Shown here: piece by piece, positions 43,863-52,361 of the stretch | How the letters are laid out: every line of letters begins with the position of its first letter | How positions within the stretch are numbered: the first letter of the stretch is position 1 | Assembly: GCF_014267175.1 (NCBI RefSeq) | Contig: NZ_JACMTR010000002.1 | Coordinates: forward strand, 2,629,501-2,693,500 | Reading direction: 5' to 3' | Source of the DNA: Pseudonocardia sp. C8 | GTDB lineage: Bacteria > Actinomycetota > Actinomycetes > Mycobacteriales > Pseudonocardiaceae | DNA length: 64,000 nt | Position numbers and translations under genes: made by a program | Notes under the pieces: model-generated | Seen by the model: the letters and a program-made list of their open reading frames with translations, nothing else | What the model was told of the DNA's origin: nothing | The model's database searches: none

Positions 43863-44047
43863 CGAGCCGGGCCCGACGGTTCCCGCCCGGCACCGCCCCG
43901 CCCCCGGCCGGGGATGTGGTCCCGATCACCGCGGACGGTGTGGTGCCCCGGGAGGTGCTGCGTTCGCCGCGGCGGGGGTGTAGCAAGTCCGGAAGGGACT
44001 GCGGCGTGCCCCGGCGCGTCGCACCGTTGACGTGATGGGAACGATCC

Positions 44048-45052
44048 GTGGATCTCAAGATCGGTTACAAGGCGTCGGCCGAGCAGTTCGGCCCGCGCGA
44101 CCTCGTCGAGTACGCCGTCCTCGCCGAGGAGCTGGGCCTGGACAGCGTCTGGGCGTCGGACCACTTCCTGCCCTGGCGGCACACGGGCGGGCACGCACCG
44201 GCCGCGCTGCCCTGGATGGCGGCCGTGGGGGAGCGGACGCGGCGCGTGCAGATCGGCACCTCGGTGCTCACGCCGACCTTCCGGTACAACCCGGCGGTGC
44301 TGGCCCAGACGTTCGCGACGATGTCGCTGCTCACCGGCGGCCGGACCGCCCTCGGGGTGGGGACCGGCGAGGCGCTGAACGAGGTCGCCGTCTCCGGGAT
44401 GCAATGGCCCGAGTTCAAGGAGCGCTTCGCCCGGCTGCGCGAGGCGGTCCGCGTGATGCGGGCGCTCTGGACCGAGGACGCGGTGAACGTCGAGGGCGAG
44501 TACTACACCCTGGTCGACGCGACGATCTACGACCGGCCCGAGCAGCCGGTCCCGGTGTACATCGCCGCCGGCGGCCCGATGGTGGCCCGCTACGCCGGAC
44601 GCCAGGGCGACGGCTTCATCTGCACCTCCGGCAAGGGCATGGAGCTGTACACCGACAAGCTCCTCCCCGGCGTGCAGGAGGGCGCGGACAAGGAGGGCCG
44701 CGACGCGGGCGCGATCGACAAGATGATCGAGATCAAGATCAGCTACGACCGGGACCCGGAGGCCGCGCGGGAGAACTGCCGGTTCTGGGCCCCGCTGTCG
44801 CTCACCCCCGAGCAGAAGCACTCGGTCGACTCGTCGCAGGAGATGGAGCGCCTCGCCGACGAGCTCCCCATCGAGCAGATCACGAGCCGGTGGATCGTCG
44901 CGTCCGCCCCGGAGCAGGCCGTCGAGCAGATCCGGCCCTACGTCGACGCCGGGCTCAACCACCTCGTCGTCCACGGACCGGGCCACGACCAGCGGCGCTT
45001 CCTCACCCAGTTCACCGAGGACGTCCTGCCGGCGCTGCGGAAGCTCGCATGA
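44048..45052 (+). CDS. fgd: F420-dependent glucose-6-phosphate dehydrogenase
   Basis: The 334-residue protein is very close to mycobacterial Fgd1. Matches include [83 protein letters not shown] and [10 protein letters not shown]. It oxidises glucose-6-phosphate to 6-phosphogluconolactone while reducing F420, supplying reduced cofactor to F420 enzymes such as the one at 27247. The start is GTG 44048; the [11 protein letters not shown] opening fits the family start. It overlaps the enoyl-CoA hydratase gene by ATGA. Confidence 0.93.
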   Translation: MDLKIGYKASAEQFGPRDLVEYAVLAEELGLDSVWASDHFLPWRHTGGHAPAALPWMAAVGERTRRVQIGTSVLTPTFRYNPAVLAQTFATMSLLTGGRTALGVGTGEALNEVAVSGMQWPEFKERFARLREAVRVMRALWTEDAVNVEGEYYTLVDATIYDRPEQPVPVYIAAGGPMVARYAGRQGDGFICTSGKGMELYTDKLLPGVQEGADKEGRDAGAIDKMIEIKISYDRDPEAARENCRFWAPLSLTPEQKHSVDSSQEMERLADELPIEQITSRWIVASAPEQAVEQIRPYVDAGLNHLVVHGPGHDQRRFLTQFTEDVLPALRKLA

Positions 45053-45813
45053 GCGCGGTCGAGCGGGACGGCCGGGTCCTGCGCTGCCGGGTCTCCACCG
45101 GCCGGCACGGCACCCTGGACGGTCCCGCGATGCAGGAGGTCACCGAGGCACTCGCGGCGCTGTCCGGCGACGACGGGGTCGGCGCGGTCCTGGTGCACGG
45201 CGACGGCGAGAACTTCTGCACCGGCGGCGACGTCCGCGCGTTCGCCGGCGCGCAGGACCGCTACGCCTACGTGCACGGCCTGGCCAGCACCTTCCACGCG
45301 ATGCTGCAGCCGCTGGCGTCCGCGCCGGTGCCGACGGTCGCGGCCGTCCCGGGCTGGGCGGCGGGCGCCGGGATGAGCCTCGCGCTGGCCTGCGATCTCG
45401 CGGTGGGCGGCCGCTCGACCCGGATGCGGCCGGCCTACCCGGGGATCGGGTTCTCCCCCGACGGCGGCATGACCTGGACCCTGCCCCGGCTGGTCGGGGC
45501 GGCCCGCGCGCGGCGGATCCTGCTCACCGACGAGGTGCTGGACGCCGGGACGCTCGACGAGCTGGGCCTGCTGGCCTCGGTGGTGGACGACGACGCCGTC
45601 GCCGACGAGGCCGCCGCGCTGGCGCACCGGCTGGCCCAGGGGCCGACGGCGGCGCTCGGCCGGATCCGCGGCCTGCTCGACCGGACCTGGGAGGCGAGCT
45701 TCGGCGAGCAGCTGGCGGCCGAGTCCGACGCGATCGCGACCTGCGCGGCCGGCCCGGAAGGGGCCGAGGGGCTGGCCGCGTTCGGGGAGAAGCGCCGGCC
45801 GGTGTTCCACTGA
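45049..45813 (+). CDS. Enoyl-CoA hydratase/isomerase family protein
   Basis: The 254-residue protein is a crotonase-fold member. The oxyanion-hole segments [13 protein letters not shown] and [18 protein letters not shown] are clear, and [20 protein letters not shown] follows. A catalytic-pair glutamate is not obvious in this last segment, so isomerase or other crotonase chemistry is possible. The start overlaps fgd by four bases, an unexpected coupling of F420 reduction to acyl-CoA metabolism. The frame ends 31 bases from the convergent BTAD gene. Confidence 0.85.
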   Translation: MSAVERDGRVLRCRVSTGRHGTLDGPAMQEVTEALAALSGDDGVGAVLVHGDGENFCTGGDVRAFAGAQDRYAYVHGLASTFHAMLQPLASAPVPTVAAVPGWAAGAGMSLALACDLAVGGRSTRMRPAYPGIGFSPDGGMTWTLPRLVGAARARRILLTDEVLDAGTLDELGLLASVVDDDAVADEAAALAHRLAQGPTAALGRIRGLLDRTWEASFGEQLAAESDAIATCAAGPEGAEGLAAFGEKRRPVFH

Positions 45814-45844
45814 GCACCCGGCCCGGCGGCCGGGTGGGTGAGAC

Positions 45845-46726
45845 CTACCGGCCGCTGGCCGGGTTGCCCGCGGCGAGACGGCGCCCGCGGCGCTCCGGGC
45901 GGGCCGCGCCCGGCATCCCGACACCCCAGCGCTGCACGGGCCGGTGCACGCCCGGGCCGAGCGGCCAGCCGGTGTCGAGCGGGGCGAGGAGCCGGTCGAG
46001 CTCGGAGTCGGGGGTCGCGCCGACGCTGTTGCGCAGCAACTCCTGGAAGCGGTCGTACTCGGCGATGGCGTCGGCGACGTGCCCGCCGGCGAGCAGCGCC
46101 TCGACCAGTGCCCGGCGCGAGCGCTCGCGGCTGGGCGCGGCGGCGACCGCACGCCGGGCGACGGCGACGGCGTCGTCGTGCCGGTCCGCGGCGGTCAGCG
46201 TGCCGGACAGGCCCTCGAGGGCGGACAGCCGCAGCTGGCGGAACCGCTCGCGCTCGACGGCGATCCACGGCGCCGTCCAGGACGGCAGGATGTCGTCCTC
46301 GAGCAGCGCGGTCTCCGGGCAGCCGATCTCCCGCACGGTCCGCAGCGTGCTCGACGCCGACAGCCCGCGGATCAGCAGCATCGCCTCGGCCAGGTCGACG
46401 ACGACGTCGTCGCCGAGGTGCAGCCGCCCGCGGTCGTCGGCGGCCAGCAGCCCCGGCACGTCGACGCCGGCGACGGCCTCGTCCAGCAGCCGGGCGGCCG
46501 GCACCGGCCCGACCCCGGGCCACAGGTCGGCGGCCAGCGCCGCCGTCGGCTGCGGGCGCGGGTGGACGGCCAGGTAGGCGACCAGCCGCCGGGAGTCGAC
46601 CGGCAGGGGTACGGAGTGTTCCTCCACCCGCAGGCCGAAGTCACCCAGGACCCGTACGTGCGGCACGGGACCGTCGGTGGCCTTGCTCAGCGTGGACTCA
46701 CTGGATCGACAGTGATCGTCGGACAT
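45845..46726 (-). CDS. BTAD/SARP-like transcriptional regulator
   Basis: The 293-residue protein has an N-terminal winged-helix-like region (VRVLGDFGLRVEEHSVPLPVDSRRLVAYLAVH, about 23-95) and a bacterial transcriptional activator domain (about 120-260) with the tetratricopeptide-type ALEGLSGTLTAADRHDDAVAVARRAVAAAP. That layout is the SARP family, although the DNA-binding half is weakly conserved. No antibiotic cluster is nearby. GGGGAAA precedes ATG 46726. The target may be the MEDS genes upstream or distant. Confidence 0.75.
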   Translation of the reverse strand: MSDDHCRSSESTLSKATDGPVPHVRVLGDFGLRVEEHSVPLPVDSRRLVAYLAVHPRPQPTAALAADLWPGVGPVPAARLLDEAVAGVDVPGLLAADDRGRLHLGDDVVVDLAEAMLLIRGLSASSTLRTVREIGCPETALLEDDILPSWTAPWIAVERERFRQLRLSALEGLSGTLTAADRHDDAVAVARRAVAAAPSRERSRRALVEALLAGGHVADAIAEYDRFQELLRNSVGATPDSELDRLLAPLDTGWPLGPGVHRPVQRWGVGMPGAARPERRGRRLAAGNPASGR

Positions 46727-46924
46727 GCCGTTTCCCCGGATCGGTCGTGGCGTGCGGCCCGCAGGCGATACTGCGCGTGCCGGGAGCGCGCCACCCCGGG
46801 CGGGAGACCGCGAGGCGCGAGGAGGGCACGGCGGTACCGCACCGACACGGACGGCGGGCGGCGTATCCGTGCGGTGTGCGCGGGGCCCAGGATAGCCGAG
46901 CCTGCTCCGCAGCGGTGAGGCCGG

Positions 46925-47881
46925 TCAGGAACTCGTGAGGAGGCGCACGTGCGTGCCGTCGGGGGCCCGCCACACGTGCAGGCTGTCGCAGAGCTGGCGG
47001 GCGATCCAGGCGCCGCGGCCGCGCTGCTGCGACGGGTGCGGCGGGGCCAGCCCGATCAGCGGCAGCGCGATCGAACCGGAGTCCTGGATCTCGCAGACCA
47101 GCTCGCCCGGGCGGGCCCAGACCGAGAGCCCGGCCTCCGGCGAGCCGTGCTCGACGGCGTTGGTGGCGACCTCGTTGACGGCCTGCACCATGTCCTCCCC
47201 GCGGGCCGGTTCGAGGCCGCTGGCCCGGGCGGCACCCTCGACCACGTCGCGCACCCGGCCGAGCTCGAAGGTGTTGTACTGCAGGCACAGATCCGGCGGG
47301 CCGAGGAGGTGCGGCGGCGCGAAGGGCAGCGCCGCGAGCACCTCGGCCGGGGAGCGGTGCGCGGGGTTGGTCACCAGCTGGTCGCCGTGCAGCCGCAGCG
47401 GGTGGTTGGCCAGCGCGCCCTCGCCGACGGCGCCGTGCAGCGGGAGCCGCGGGTAGACGCAGAACTGGGTGACCGGCAGCCCGTCCAGCGAGATGTTGAG
47501 CGCGGCCTCCAGCTCGATCCAGAACCCGCCGTCGACGCCGTCGAGCTCCGGGTCGTGCTGGGTGATCACGACGACCGGCCGCTCGGCCGACAGCGCCCGC
47601 AGCTCGCGGGCCCGCCACGCGGCGACGGTCTGCGCGGACGCCCGGGCCGACCGGGTCAGCGTGGTCAGGCGCTGGATGCCCGGGGCGCCGGGGAGGTCGG
47701 CGAACTCCTCGCGCAGCGCCTTCTCGGCGGGCTCGGAGACCGCCACCACGATCTGCGCGCCGGTGGCGCCGACCGCGGCCGCGGCCGGCGGCGCGACCCG
47801 CGCGACCAGCTCCGCCGGATCGTCGGCGTGCACGAGGACGTGCGCGAAACCGGGCGGGCGGGGAACGACGTTGATCTGCAT
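46925..47881 (-). CDS. MEDS-domain sensor with GHKL-type ATPase (anti-sigma-factor-kinase-like)
   Basis: The 318-residue protein combines an N-terminal MEDS-like region (about 70-170, ITQHDPELDGVDGG) with a C-terminal HATPase_c_2 domain (about 210-315: MVQAVNEVATNAVEHGSPEAGLSVWARPGELVCEIQDSG and RGAWIARQLCDSLHVWRAPDGTHVRLL). The N-box NEVATNAVEHG is intact, as in RsbW/SpoIIAB-type kinases. With the MEDS-STAS gene 13 bases upstream it forms a likely partner-switching pair, kinase and STAS antagonist. Confidence 0.8.
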   Translation of the reverse strand: MQINVVPRPPGFAHVLVHADDPAELVARVAPPAAAAVGATGAQIVVAVSEPAEKALREEFADLPGAPGIQRLTTLTRSARASAQTVAAWRARELRALSAERPVVVITQHDPELDGVDGGFWIELEAALNISLDGLPVTQFCVYPRLPLHGAVGEGALANHPLRLHGDQLVTNPAHRSPAEVLAALPFAPPHLLGPPDLCLQYNTFELGRVRDVVEGAARASGLEPARGEDMVQAVNEVATNAVEHGSPEAGLSVWARPGELVCEIQDSGSIALPLIGLAPPHPSQQRGRGAWIARQLCDSLHVWRAPDGTHVRLLTSS

Positions 47882-47894
47882 GCGGGCGCTCCGG

Positions 47895-48803
47895 TCACGG
47901 GGCGGGCGGGGGCGGGTCGACCTTCGGGGGCTCGTCGTCGAACACGAGCTGCGGGGAGAACGCGGCCCCGCAGCGGTCGAGGATCCGCTGGACCCGCGGC
48001 CGGACCCGGTGCAGCACCAGCCGGTGCGAGCTGGGGAAGCCCTCCGCGGCCTGCACGAGCGCGACCGCGGACGCGACGTCGACGAACCGCACCGAGGCCA
48101 TGTCCAGGCCGATGTCGGTGGGGGCGTCGGCGGAGCGCAGCGCGGCGTCCAGCTGCTGGTACAGCAGCGTGGTGATCTTCGGACGGTTGCTGTGGTCGAT
48201 CTCGCCGGCCAGCCGCGCCACCCCGTCGCCGAGCCGGACGATCCGGAGCAGGCCGTCGTCGTAGGCGCGGACGGGGGCGATGTGGTCCCGGTGCAGGGCC
48301 CGCATGATGTCGATCTGCTCGGCCGGGAAGTGCTCGGCGTCGTAGGTGCACAGCGCGGTGAGCGTCTGCGGGTGCTCGCGCAGCATCTTGGCCAGCAGCC
48401 CGTCGTACTCGGGGAGCGTGCCGGCCGCCCCCTCGAGCAGCGCGGCGTGCTTCTGGCCGGCCACCCGCAGGCCGGTCCAGCCGTCGGAGAGGGTGTGGTC
48501 GATCTCGTCGACGACGGCGGTGTAGGCGTCGGACAGCGGGATCCGGAACAGCTGCCGGGTGTTCTCCTCCGGCATGATCTCCAGCTGGCCCCGCCGGAGC
48601 GGCTCGTCGATCGCGACACCGTCCTCGGCCAGCCGCAGCAGCAGGGAGTCCGCGGCGCCGTCGTCGTCGAGGTAGAGGATCCGCTCGCCGCGCTCCAGCC
48701 CGTGCGCGACGAACGCGGCCGTGACCTCACGGAGGTGCTCGGCACTGTCCGGGACCGCGCACGCGTGATCGCCGGACGAGAGACCGTCCGCCAGTTTGAT
48801 CAC
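47895..48803 (-). CDS. MEDS-domain protein with C-terminal STAS domain
   Basis: The 302-residue protein starts at GTG 48803 (AGGTGA upstream). The MEDS domain spans about residues 10-165 (GDHACAVPDSAEHLREVTAAFVAHGLERGERILYLDDD, RIPLSDAYT). A STAS-like domain follows (about 190-275, VARLAGEIDHSN, DIGLDMASVRFVDVASAVALVQAA), similar to anti-sigma-factor antagonists; a serine of the typical phospho-site is replaced around VRFVDVAS. MEDS domains occur in methanogen and actinobacterial sensors such as DcmR-type proteins. It probably acts with the adjacent ATPase. Confidence 0.8.
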   Translation of the reverse strand: MIKLADGLSSGDHACAVPDSAEHLREVTAAFVAHGLERGERILYLDDDGAADSLLLRLAEDGVAIDEPLRRGQLEIMPEENTRQLFRIPLSDAYTAVVDEIDHTLSDGWTGLRVAGQKHAALLEGAAGTLPEYDGLLAKMLREHPQTLTALCTYDAEHFPAEQIDIMRALHRDHIAPVRAYDDGLLRIVRLGDGVARLAGEIDHSNRPKITTLLYQQLDAALRSADAPTDIGLDMASVRFVDVASAVALVQAAEGFPSSHRLVLHRVRPRVQRILDRCGAAFSPQLVFDDEPPKVDPPPPAP

Positions 48804-48956
48804 GTGTCACCTGCCGGGGCGGTGCACGCCGTCCGCGAGCACGCCCAGTCATTCCTTCCGGGGCTCCTCCACCGTACGGAGGGCCGGGCGCCGCCCCGGA
48901 GACCTCCGAACGTGCCGGGCGCCGAACCGCGGGTGACGCGCGACGAACGGCCCGTG

Positions 48957-48976
48957 ACCCGCCGTGTGTGGCGGGT
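48957..48976 (-). terminator. Hairpin downstream of the OsmC gene
   Basis: ACCCGCC (48957-48963) pairs with GGCGGGT (48970-48976) around six bases, 62 bases beyond the OsmC stop. There is no T-run. The rest of the 48804-49037 gap shows no gene. Confidence 0.35.
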
Positions 48977-49037
48977 GGTGGAGAGAGGGTGTCGCCGTTC
49001 GGCGCACCGGGCCGGCGTCCGGGCGGGTCAGCACGGA

Positions 49038-49556
49038 TCAGGATCCGGTGGAGACCTCCACCGAGGTGGTCGCGCTGCCCTTGATCGTCTGCAGCACGAC
49101 GCAGTAGCGCTCGGTGAGCTTCACCAGCGTCGCGATCTTCTCCTCGTCCGCGCCGTGCGCGTCGATGTCGAAGGTCAGCCGGATGTCGCGGAAGCCGACC
49201 GGCGCGTCCTTCGCGACCCCGAGCGTGCCCCGGAAGTCGAGGTCGCCCTCGGCCCGCACGCGGCCGGTCACCTCCAGCTCGAGCGCGGTCGCCACCGCCC
49301 GCAGGGTCACGCCCGCGCACGCGACCAGCGCCTCCAGGAGCATGTCGCCCGAGCAGAGCTGGGTGCCGTCGCCGCCGGTGGCCGGGTGCAGGCCGGCCTC
49401 GGCCATCGCCTGGCCGGTGCTGACCTTGCAGGCGACGCCGGTGCCCAGCTCGCCGTCGGCCGAGAGGGTGACGACCGCGGAGCCCGGGTCGTCGCGGTAC
49501 TGCTGCTTGAGCGGGGCCTGACGGTCCCGCAGCGAGGGGGTGTCGATGTCGGTCAC
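49038..49556 (-). CDS. OsmC-family peroxidase-like protein
   Basis: The 172-residue protein matches the OsmC/Ohr fold: GGDGTQLCSGDMLLEALVACAGVTLRAVATALELEVTG contains the first redox cysteine and the motif around the second (VACAG), and the C-terminal LTERYCVVLQTIKGSATTSVEV is typical. OsmC proteins reduce organic peroxides or act on related small molecules. GTG 49556 is preceded by a G-rich stretch (GGATGGGGG) and by CAGGAT six bases upstream, so the message may be leaderless. It diverges from the phosphatidyltransferase gene. Confidence 0.83.
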   Translation of the reverse strand: MTDIDTPSLRDRQAPLKQQYRDDPGSAVVTLSADGELGTGVACKVSTGQAMAEAGLHPATGGDGTQLCSGDMLLEALVACAGVTLRAVATALELEVTGRVRAEGDLDFRGTLGVAKDAPVGFRDIRLTFDIDAHGADEEKIATLVKLTERYCVVLQTIKGSATTSVEVSTGS

Positions 49557-49604
49557 ACCCCCATCCTGACCGACCGCGCCGCCGTGCACAGCCCAAGGCG
49601 TGTC

Positions 49605-49610
49605 TAGGCT
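49605..49610 (+). promoter_or_regulatory. -10 element of a leaderless promoter for the CDP-alcohol phosphatidyltransferase gene
   Basis: TAGGCT is followed by six bases and GTG 49617. No Shine-Dalgarno sequence is present. Confidence 0.5.
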
Positions 49611-49616
49611 GGCCAC

Positions 49617-50348
49617 GTGGGCCGTGACGCGGAGACGAACCGGGCGGCCGCCGTGCGCCGCAACGCCCGGGAGACGGTGCGGGAGGCCCGCGAGACGGTC
49701 CGCCACACCGTGCGCGACTCCGTGCACGACGTCGCGGGCCCGCCCACCGGGCAGGACCGGCTGTGGACGGTGCCGAACGCGCTGAGCGTGCTGCGCCTGC
49801 TGGGCGTCCCGCTGTTCCTGTGGCTCATGCTCGGCCCGGAGGCCGACGGCTGGGCGGTGGCGGTGCTGGCCGTCGGCGGCTTCACCGACTGGCTGGACGG
49901 CAAGCTGGCCCGGCTGCTCGACCAGTACAGCCGGTTCGGGGCGATGCTCGACCCGGCGGTGGACCGCCTCTACATCCTGGCCGCCCTGGTCGGGCTGGCC
50001 ATCCGCGACATCGTGCCGTGGTGGGCGGTGCTGGCCTTGGTGGCGCGCGACGTCGTGCTCGCGGCCTGCGTGCTGGTGCTGCGGTGGCGCGGCTACGGGA
50101 CGTTCGAGGTCGTCTACGCCGGCAAGGCGGCCACGTTCGTGCTCCTCTACGCCTTCCCGCTGCTGCTGCTCGGGGACGGGCCGTCCGCCGCGGAGGCCGT
50201 CGTCCGCACGATCGCGCACGCGTTCGCGATCTGGGGCGTCGCCCTCTACCTGTGGTCCGGTGGCCTCTACCTGGCGCAGTTCGTGCTGGCCCTGCGCCGT
50301 CCGGCGCCGGACGCGACCCGGTTCGATCACGACGGGCCGGGGGGCTAG
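49617..50348 (+). CDS. CDP-alcohol phosphatidyltransferase (PgsA/cardiolipin-synthase type)
   Basis: The 243-residue membrane protein has the complete CDP-OH motif: DWLDGKLAR, eight residues, G, three residues, D, three residues, D (DPAVDRLY). About five to six membrane spans follow a basic 40-residue N-terminus. These enzymes join CDP-diacylglycerol to glycerol-phosphate, phosphatidylglycerol or inositol-phosphate. The position before gcvH and garA matches mycobacterial pgsA2 (Rv1822), which suggests that subgroup, but the acceptor alcohol cannot be told. Its TAG stop forms part of the gcvH -10 element. Confidence 0.88.
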   Translation: MGRDAETNRAAAVRRNARETVREARETVRHTVRDSVHDVAGPPTGQDRLWTVPNALSVLRLLGVPLFLWLMLGPEADGWAVAVLAVGGFTDWLDGKLARLLDQYSRFGAMLDPAVDRLYILAALVGLAIRDIVPWWAVLALVARDVVLAACVLVLRWRGYGTFEVVYAGKAATFVLLYAFPLLLLGDGPSAAEAVVRTIAHAFAIWGVALYLWSGGLYLAQFVLALRRPAPDATRFDHDGPGG

Positions 50349-50351
50349 GCT
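50346..50351 (+). promoter_or_regulatory. -10 element of a leaderless promoter for gcvH
   Basis: TAGGCT is followed by six bases and GTG 50358. A TTCGAT -35-like hexamer lies 18 bases upstream at 50322-50327. The element overlaps the stop codon of the previous gene. Confidence 0.5.
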
Positions 50352-50357
50352 CGCCGC

Positions 50358-50750
50358 GTGAGTTCGGAGATTCCGTCGGACCTGATCTACACCGAGGCCC
50401 ACGAGTGGCTGCGCGAGACCGGGGACGGGGTGGTCCGGATCGGCATCACCGACCACGCCCAGTCCCAGCTCGGCGACGTCGTGTTCGTCCAGCTGCCGGC
50501 CGTCGGCGACACCGTCGCGGCGGGGGACGCGATGGGCGAGGTCGAGTCGACCAAGTCGGTCTCGGACATCTACGCGCCGGTCGGGGGCGAGGTCGTGGCC
50601 GTCAACGACGCCCTCGACGGGAGCCCGGAGCTGGTCAACTCGGCCCCCTACGGCGAGGGCTGGATCGCCGACGTCAAGCTGGCCGAGGGCAGCTCGCTCG
50701 ACGGCCTGCTCGACGCCGACGCCTACCGCCAGCTCGCGGACGGGGCCTGA
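50358..50750 (+). CDS. gcvH: Glycine cleavage system H protein
   Basis: The 130-residue protein has full GcvH length, with the lipoylated lysine K66 in GEVESTKSVSDIYAPVGGEVV. It shuttles the aminomethyl group between GcvP, GcvT and lipoamide dehydrogenase in the cytoplasm. gcvP is 2.8 kb downstream; gcvT and lpd are not in the window. It has its own leaderless promoter and no riboswitch, unlike gcvP, so the two may not be regulated together. Confidence 0.95.
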   Translation: MSSEIPSDLIYTEAHEWLRETGDGVVRIGITDHAQSQLGDVVFVQLPAVGDTVAAGDAMGEVESTKSVSDIYAPVGGEVVAVNDALDGSPELVNSAPYGEGWIADVKLAEGSSLDGLLDADAYRQLADGA

Positions 50751-50934
50751 TCGTCCCGCCGACCGCCCGACGCACGGCGGCTTTCTCCGTATCGCCGCGC
50801 CGGTCGGGACGGGTAGGTTCGTCCACCACACCCGCCAGCACGGTCACGGCGCGGTCGTACCCGCTGCGCCGCACCGCCGATCATCACCCGGACCGGAGTC
50901 CGGGGCCCCGTTTCCTACAGGAGGAGACCCCGAG

Positions 50935-51384
50935 GTGACCGAGAACGACCCGCGCGACGTGCCACCGGAGCGCGCACCGGAGACCACGTCGGTCTTCCGG
51001 GCGGACTTCCTCGCCGACACCGAGCAGCCGAGCGCCGAGCCGGCCGTCTCCGGTGTCGACGCGCTGCCCGCCGGGTCGGCCTTGCTGGTCGTCCGGCGCG
51101 GCCCGAACGCCGGCTCGCGTTTCCTGCTCGACGTGCCGACGACCAGCGCCGGCCGCCATCCGGACAGCGACATCTTCCTGGACGACGTCACGGTCTCCCG
51201 CCGGCACGCGGAGTTCCGCCGCGACGCGGGCGAGTTCGTCGTCGTCGACGTCGGCAGCCTCAACGGCACCTACGTCAACCGGGAGCCGGTGGACACCGCC
51301 GTGCTCGCGAACGGCGACGAGGTCCAGATCGGCAAGTTCCGGCTGGTCTTCCTGACCGGCCCACGCGAACCCGGCCGCGACTGA
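50935..51384 (+). CDS. garA: FHA-domain regulator GarA/OdhI
   Basis: The 149-residue protein has the N-terminal phospho-acceptor motif ETTSVFRADF (T17/T18) and a C-terminal FHA domain (about 60-140: GRHPDSDIFLDDVTVSRRHAEF, VGSLNGTYVN). In mycobacteria and corynebacteria this protein, when unphosphorylated, inhibits 2-oxoglutarate dehydrogenase and affects glutamate metabolism. PknB/PknG-type kinases phosphorylate the N-terminal threonines, and the FHA domain then binds its own tail. AGGAGG precedes GTG 50935. A TAGGTT element at about 50815 may start a leader of roughly 110 bases. Confidence 0.95.
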   Translation: MTENDPRDVPPERAPETTSVFRADFLADTEQPSAEPAVSGVDALPAGSALLVVRRGPNAGSRFLLDVPTTSAGRHPDSDIFLDDVTVSRRHAEFRRDAGEFVVVDVGSLNGTYVNREPVDTAVLANGDEVQIGKFRLVFLTGPREPGRD

Positions 51385-51509
51385 CCCCTCCTCGGGGGCC
51401 GTGCGGGGCAGGACGGGCCGGCCCGCCGCGGCCGGCCGGGTGTGTGACGCTCGTCGAAACCGCGCCGTCACACCCCGTCCGGAGGCGCGCGTCGGGGCCT
51501 CCGTCCGTG

Positions 51510-51515
51510 TAGCGT
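51510..51515 (+). promoter_or_regulatory. -10 element of a leaderless promoter before the DUF151 nuclease gene
   Basis: TAGCGT is followed by six bases and GTG 51522, the first codon of a 43-codon frame that ends at the nuclease start. Confidence 0.5.
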
Positions 51516-51521
51516 CGGAAC

Positions 51522-51653
51522 GTGTCGGTGCCGGGAGTGGGCGAGCGCGGCTCCCGGGAGTCGACCAGGGTGAGCAAGGCGATCCGGGCGGCCTGGGTGG
51601 CGGGACCGCCCGGGGCGGCCGACAGGCCCGTGAGGGCCGGGGAGGCGGGCTGA
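51522..51653 (+). CDS. Small leaderless ORF upstream of the DUF151 nuclease
   Basis: GTG 51522 opens a 43-codon frame (VSVPGVGERGSREST, then RVSKAIRAAWVAGPPG) whose TGA overlaps the ATG of the next gene (TGATG). The spacing to TAGCGT is that of other leaderless starts in this window. The product is basic and unlike any family I know. In mycobacteria the MerR gene ftsR (Rv1828) stands here; this peptide does not resemble it. It may be a true small protein or a translated leader that couples the nuclease gene. Confidence 0.4.
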   Translation: MSVPGVGERGSRESTRVSKAIRAAWVAGPPGAADRPVRAGEAG

Positions 51654-52129
51654 TGAGCGAGATGCGCGTCGTGGGAGTCCGGGTGGAACTCCCGGCGAAC
51701 CAGCCGATCCTGTTGCTGCGGGAGACGAACGGGGACCGCTACCTCCCGATCTGGATCGGGTCGGTGGAGGCGACGGCGATCGCCCTGGAGCAGCAGGGTG
51801 TCAAGCCGGCCCGGCCGCTGACCCACGACCTCCTCAAGGACGTGATCGGGGCGCTGGGCCGGCGCCTCGAGCAGGTGCGGGTCACCGATCTGCAGGAGGG
51901 CACCTTCTACGCCGAGCTCATCTTCGACGGCGGGGTCACGGTGTCCGCCCGTCCGAGTGACTCGATCGCGCTGGCCCTGCGCACCGGCGTGCCCGTGCAC
52001 GCCGACGAGAGCGTGCTGGCCGAGGCCGGGCTCGTCATCCCCGACGAGCAGGAGGACGAGGTCGAGAAGTTCCGCGAGTTCCTCGACTCGGTCTCGCCGG
52101 AGGACTTCCGCGGCGCCCAGCCGGGCTGA
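51653..52129 (+). CDS. Bifunctional nuclease family protein (DUF151)
   Basis: The 158-residue protein matches the DUF151/bifunctional nuclease family: MRVVGVRVELPANQPILLLRE, YLPIWIGSVEATAIALEQQG, LTHDLLKDVIGALG and RPSDSIALALRTGVPVHADESVL. Relatives occur from bacteria to plants and are reported to act as DNase/RNase or as metabolic regulators. The order garA - this gene - merR - gcvP is conserved in Actinobacteria (Rv1829). The start overlaps the stop of the small upstream frame. Confidence 0.9.
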   Translation: MSEMRVVGVRVELPANQPILLLRETNGDRYLPIWIGSVEATAIALEQQGVKPARPLTHDLLKDVIGALGRRLEQVRVTDLQEGTFYAELIFDGGVTVSARPSDSIALALRTGVPVHADESVLAEAGLVIPDEQEDEVEKFREFLDSVSPEDFRGAQPG

Positions 52130-52361
52130 GCAGGCCGGGCGACCGTTCGGCGCGGCCGGCGACCGTTGATCGTCGGCGGTGGCGGGCCCCGGCCCGGCAC
52201 GAACCGGTGTCCGGTACGCCCGTGTCGGCGAGGCGCGTTGACCGTCCCGCCCGGCGGGCATACCGTCATCCACCTGATGACATCCGTGGAACTCGCCTGT
52301 CACCCAGCGTGTTGTGGTAGCGGGCGAGGTCGCGGTGCGGCCGATCGAGGGAGAGCACGCG

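Noticed and set aside
48849..49034. A 61-codon minus-strand ORF between the OsmC and MEDS-STAS genes
   Set aside because: Rich in Arg, Pro and His, with no ribosome binding site and a hairpin within it; looks non-coding.
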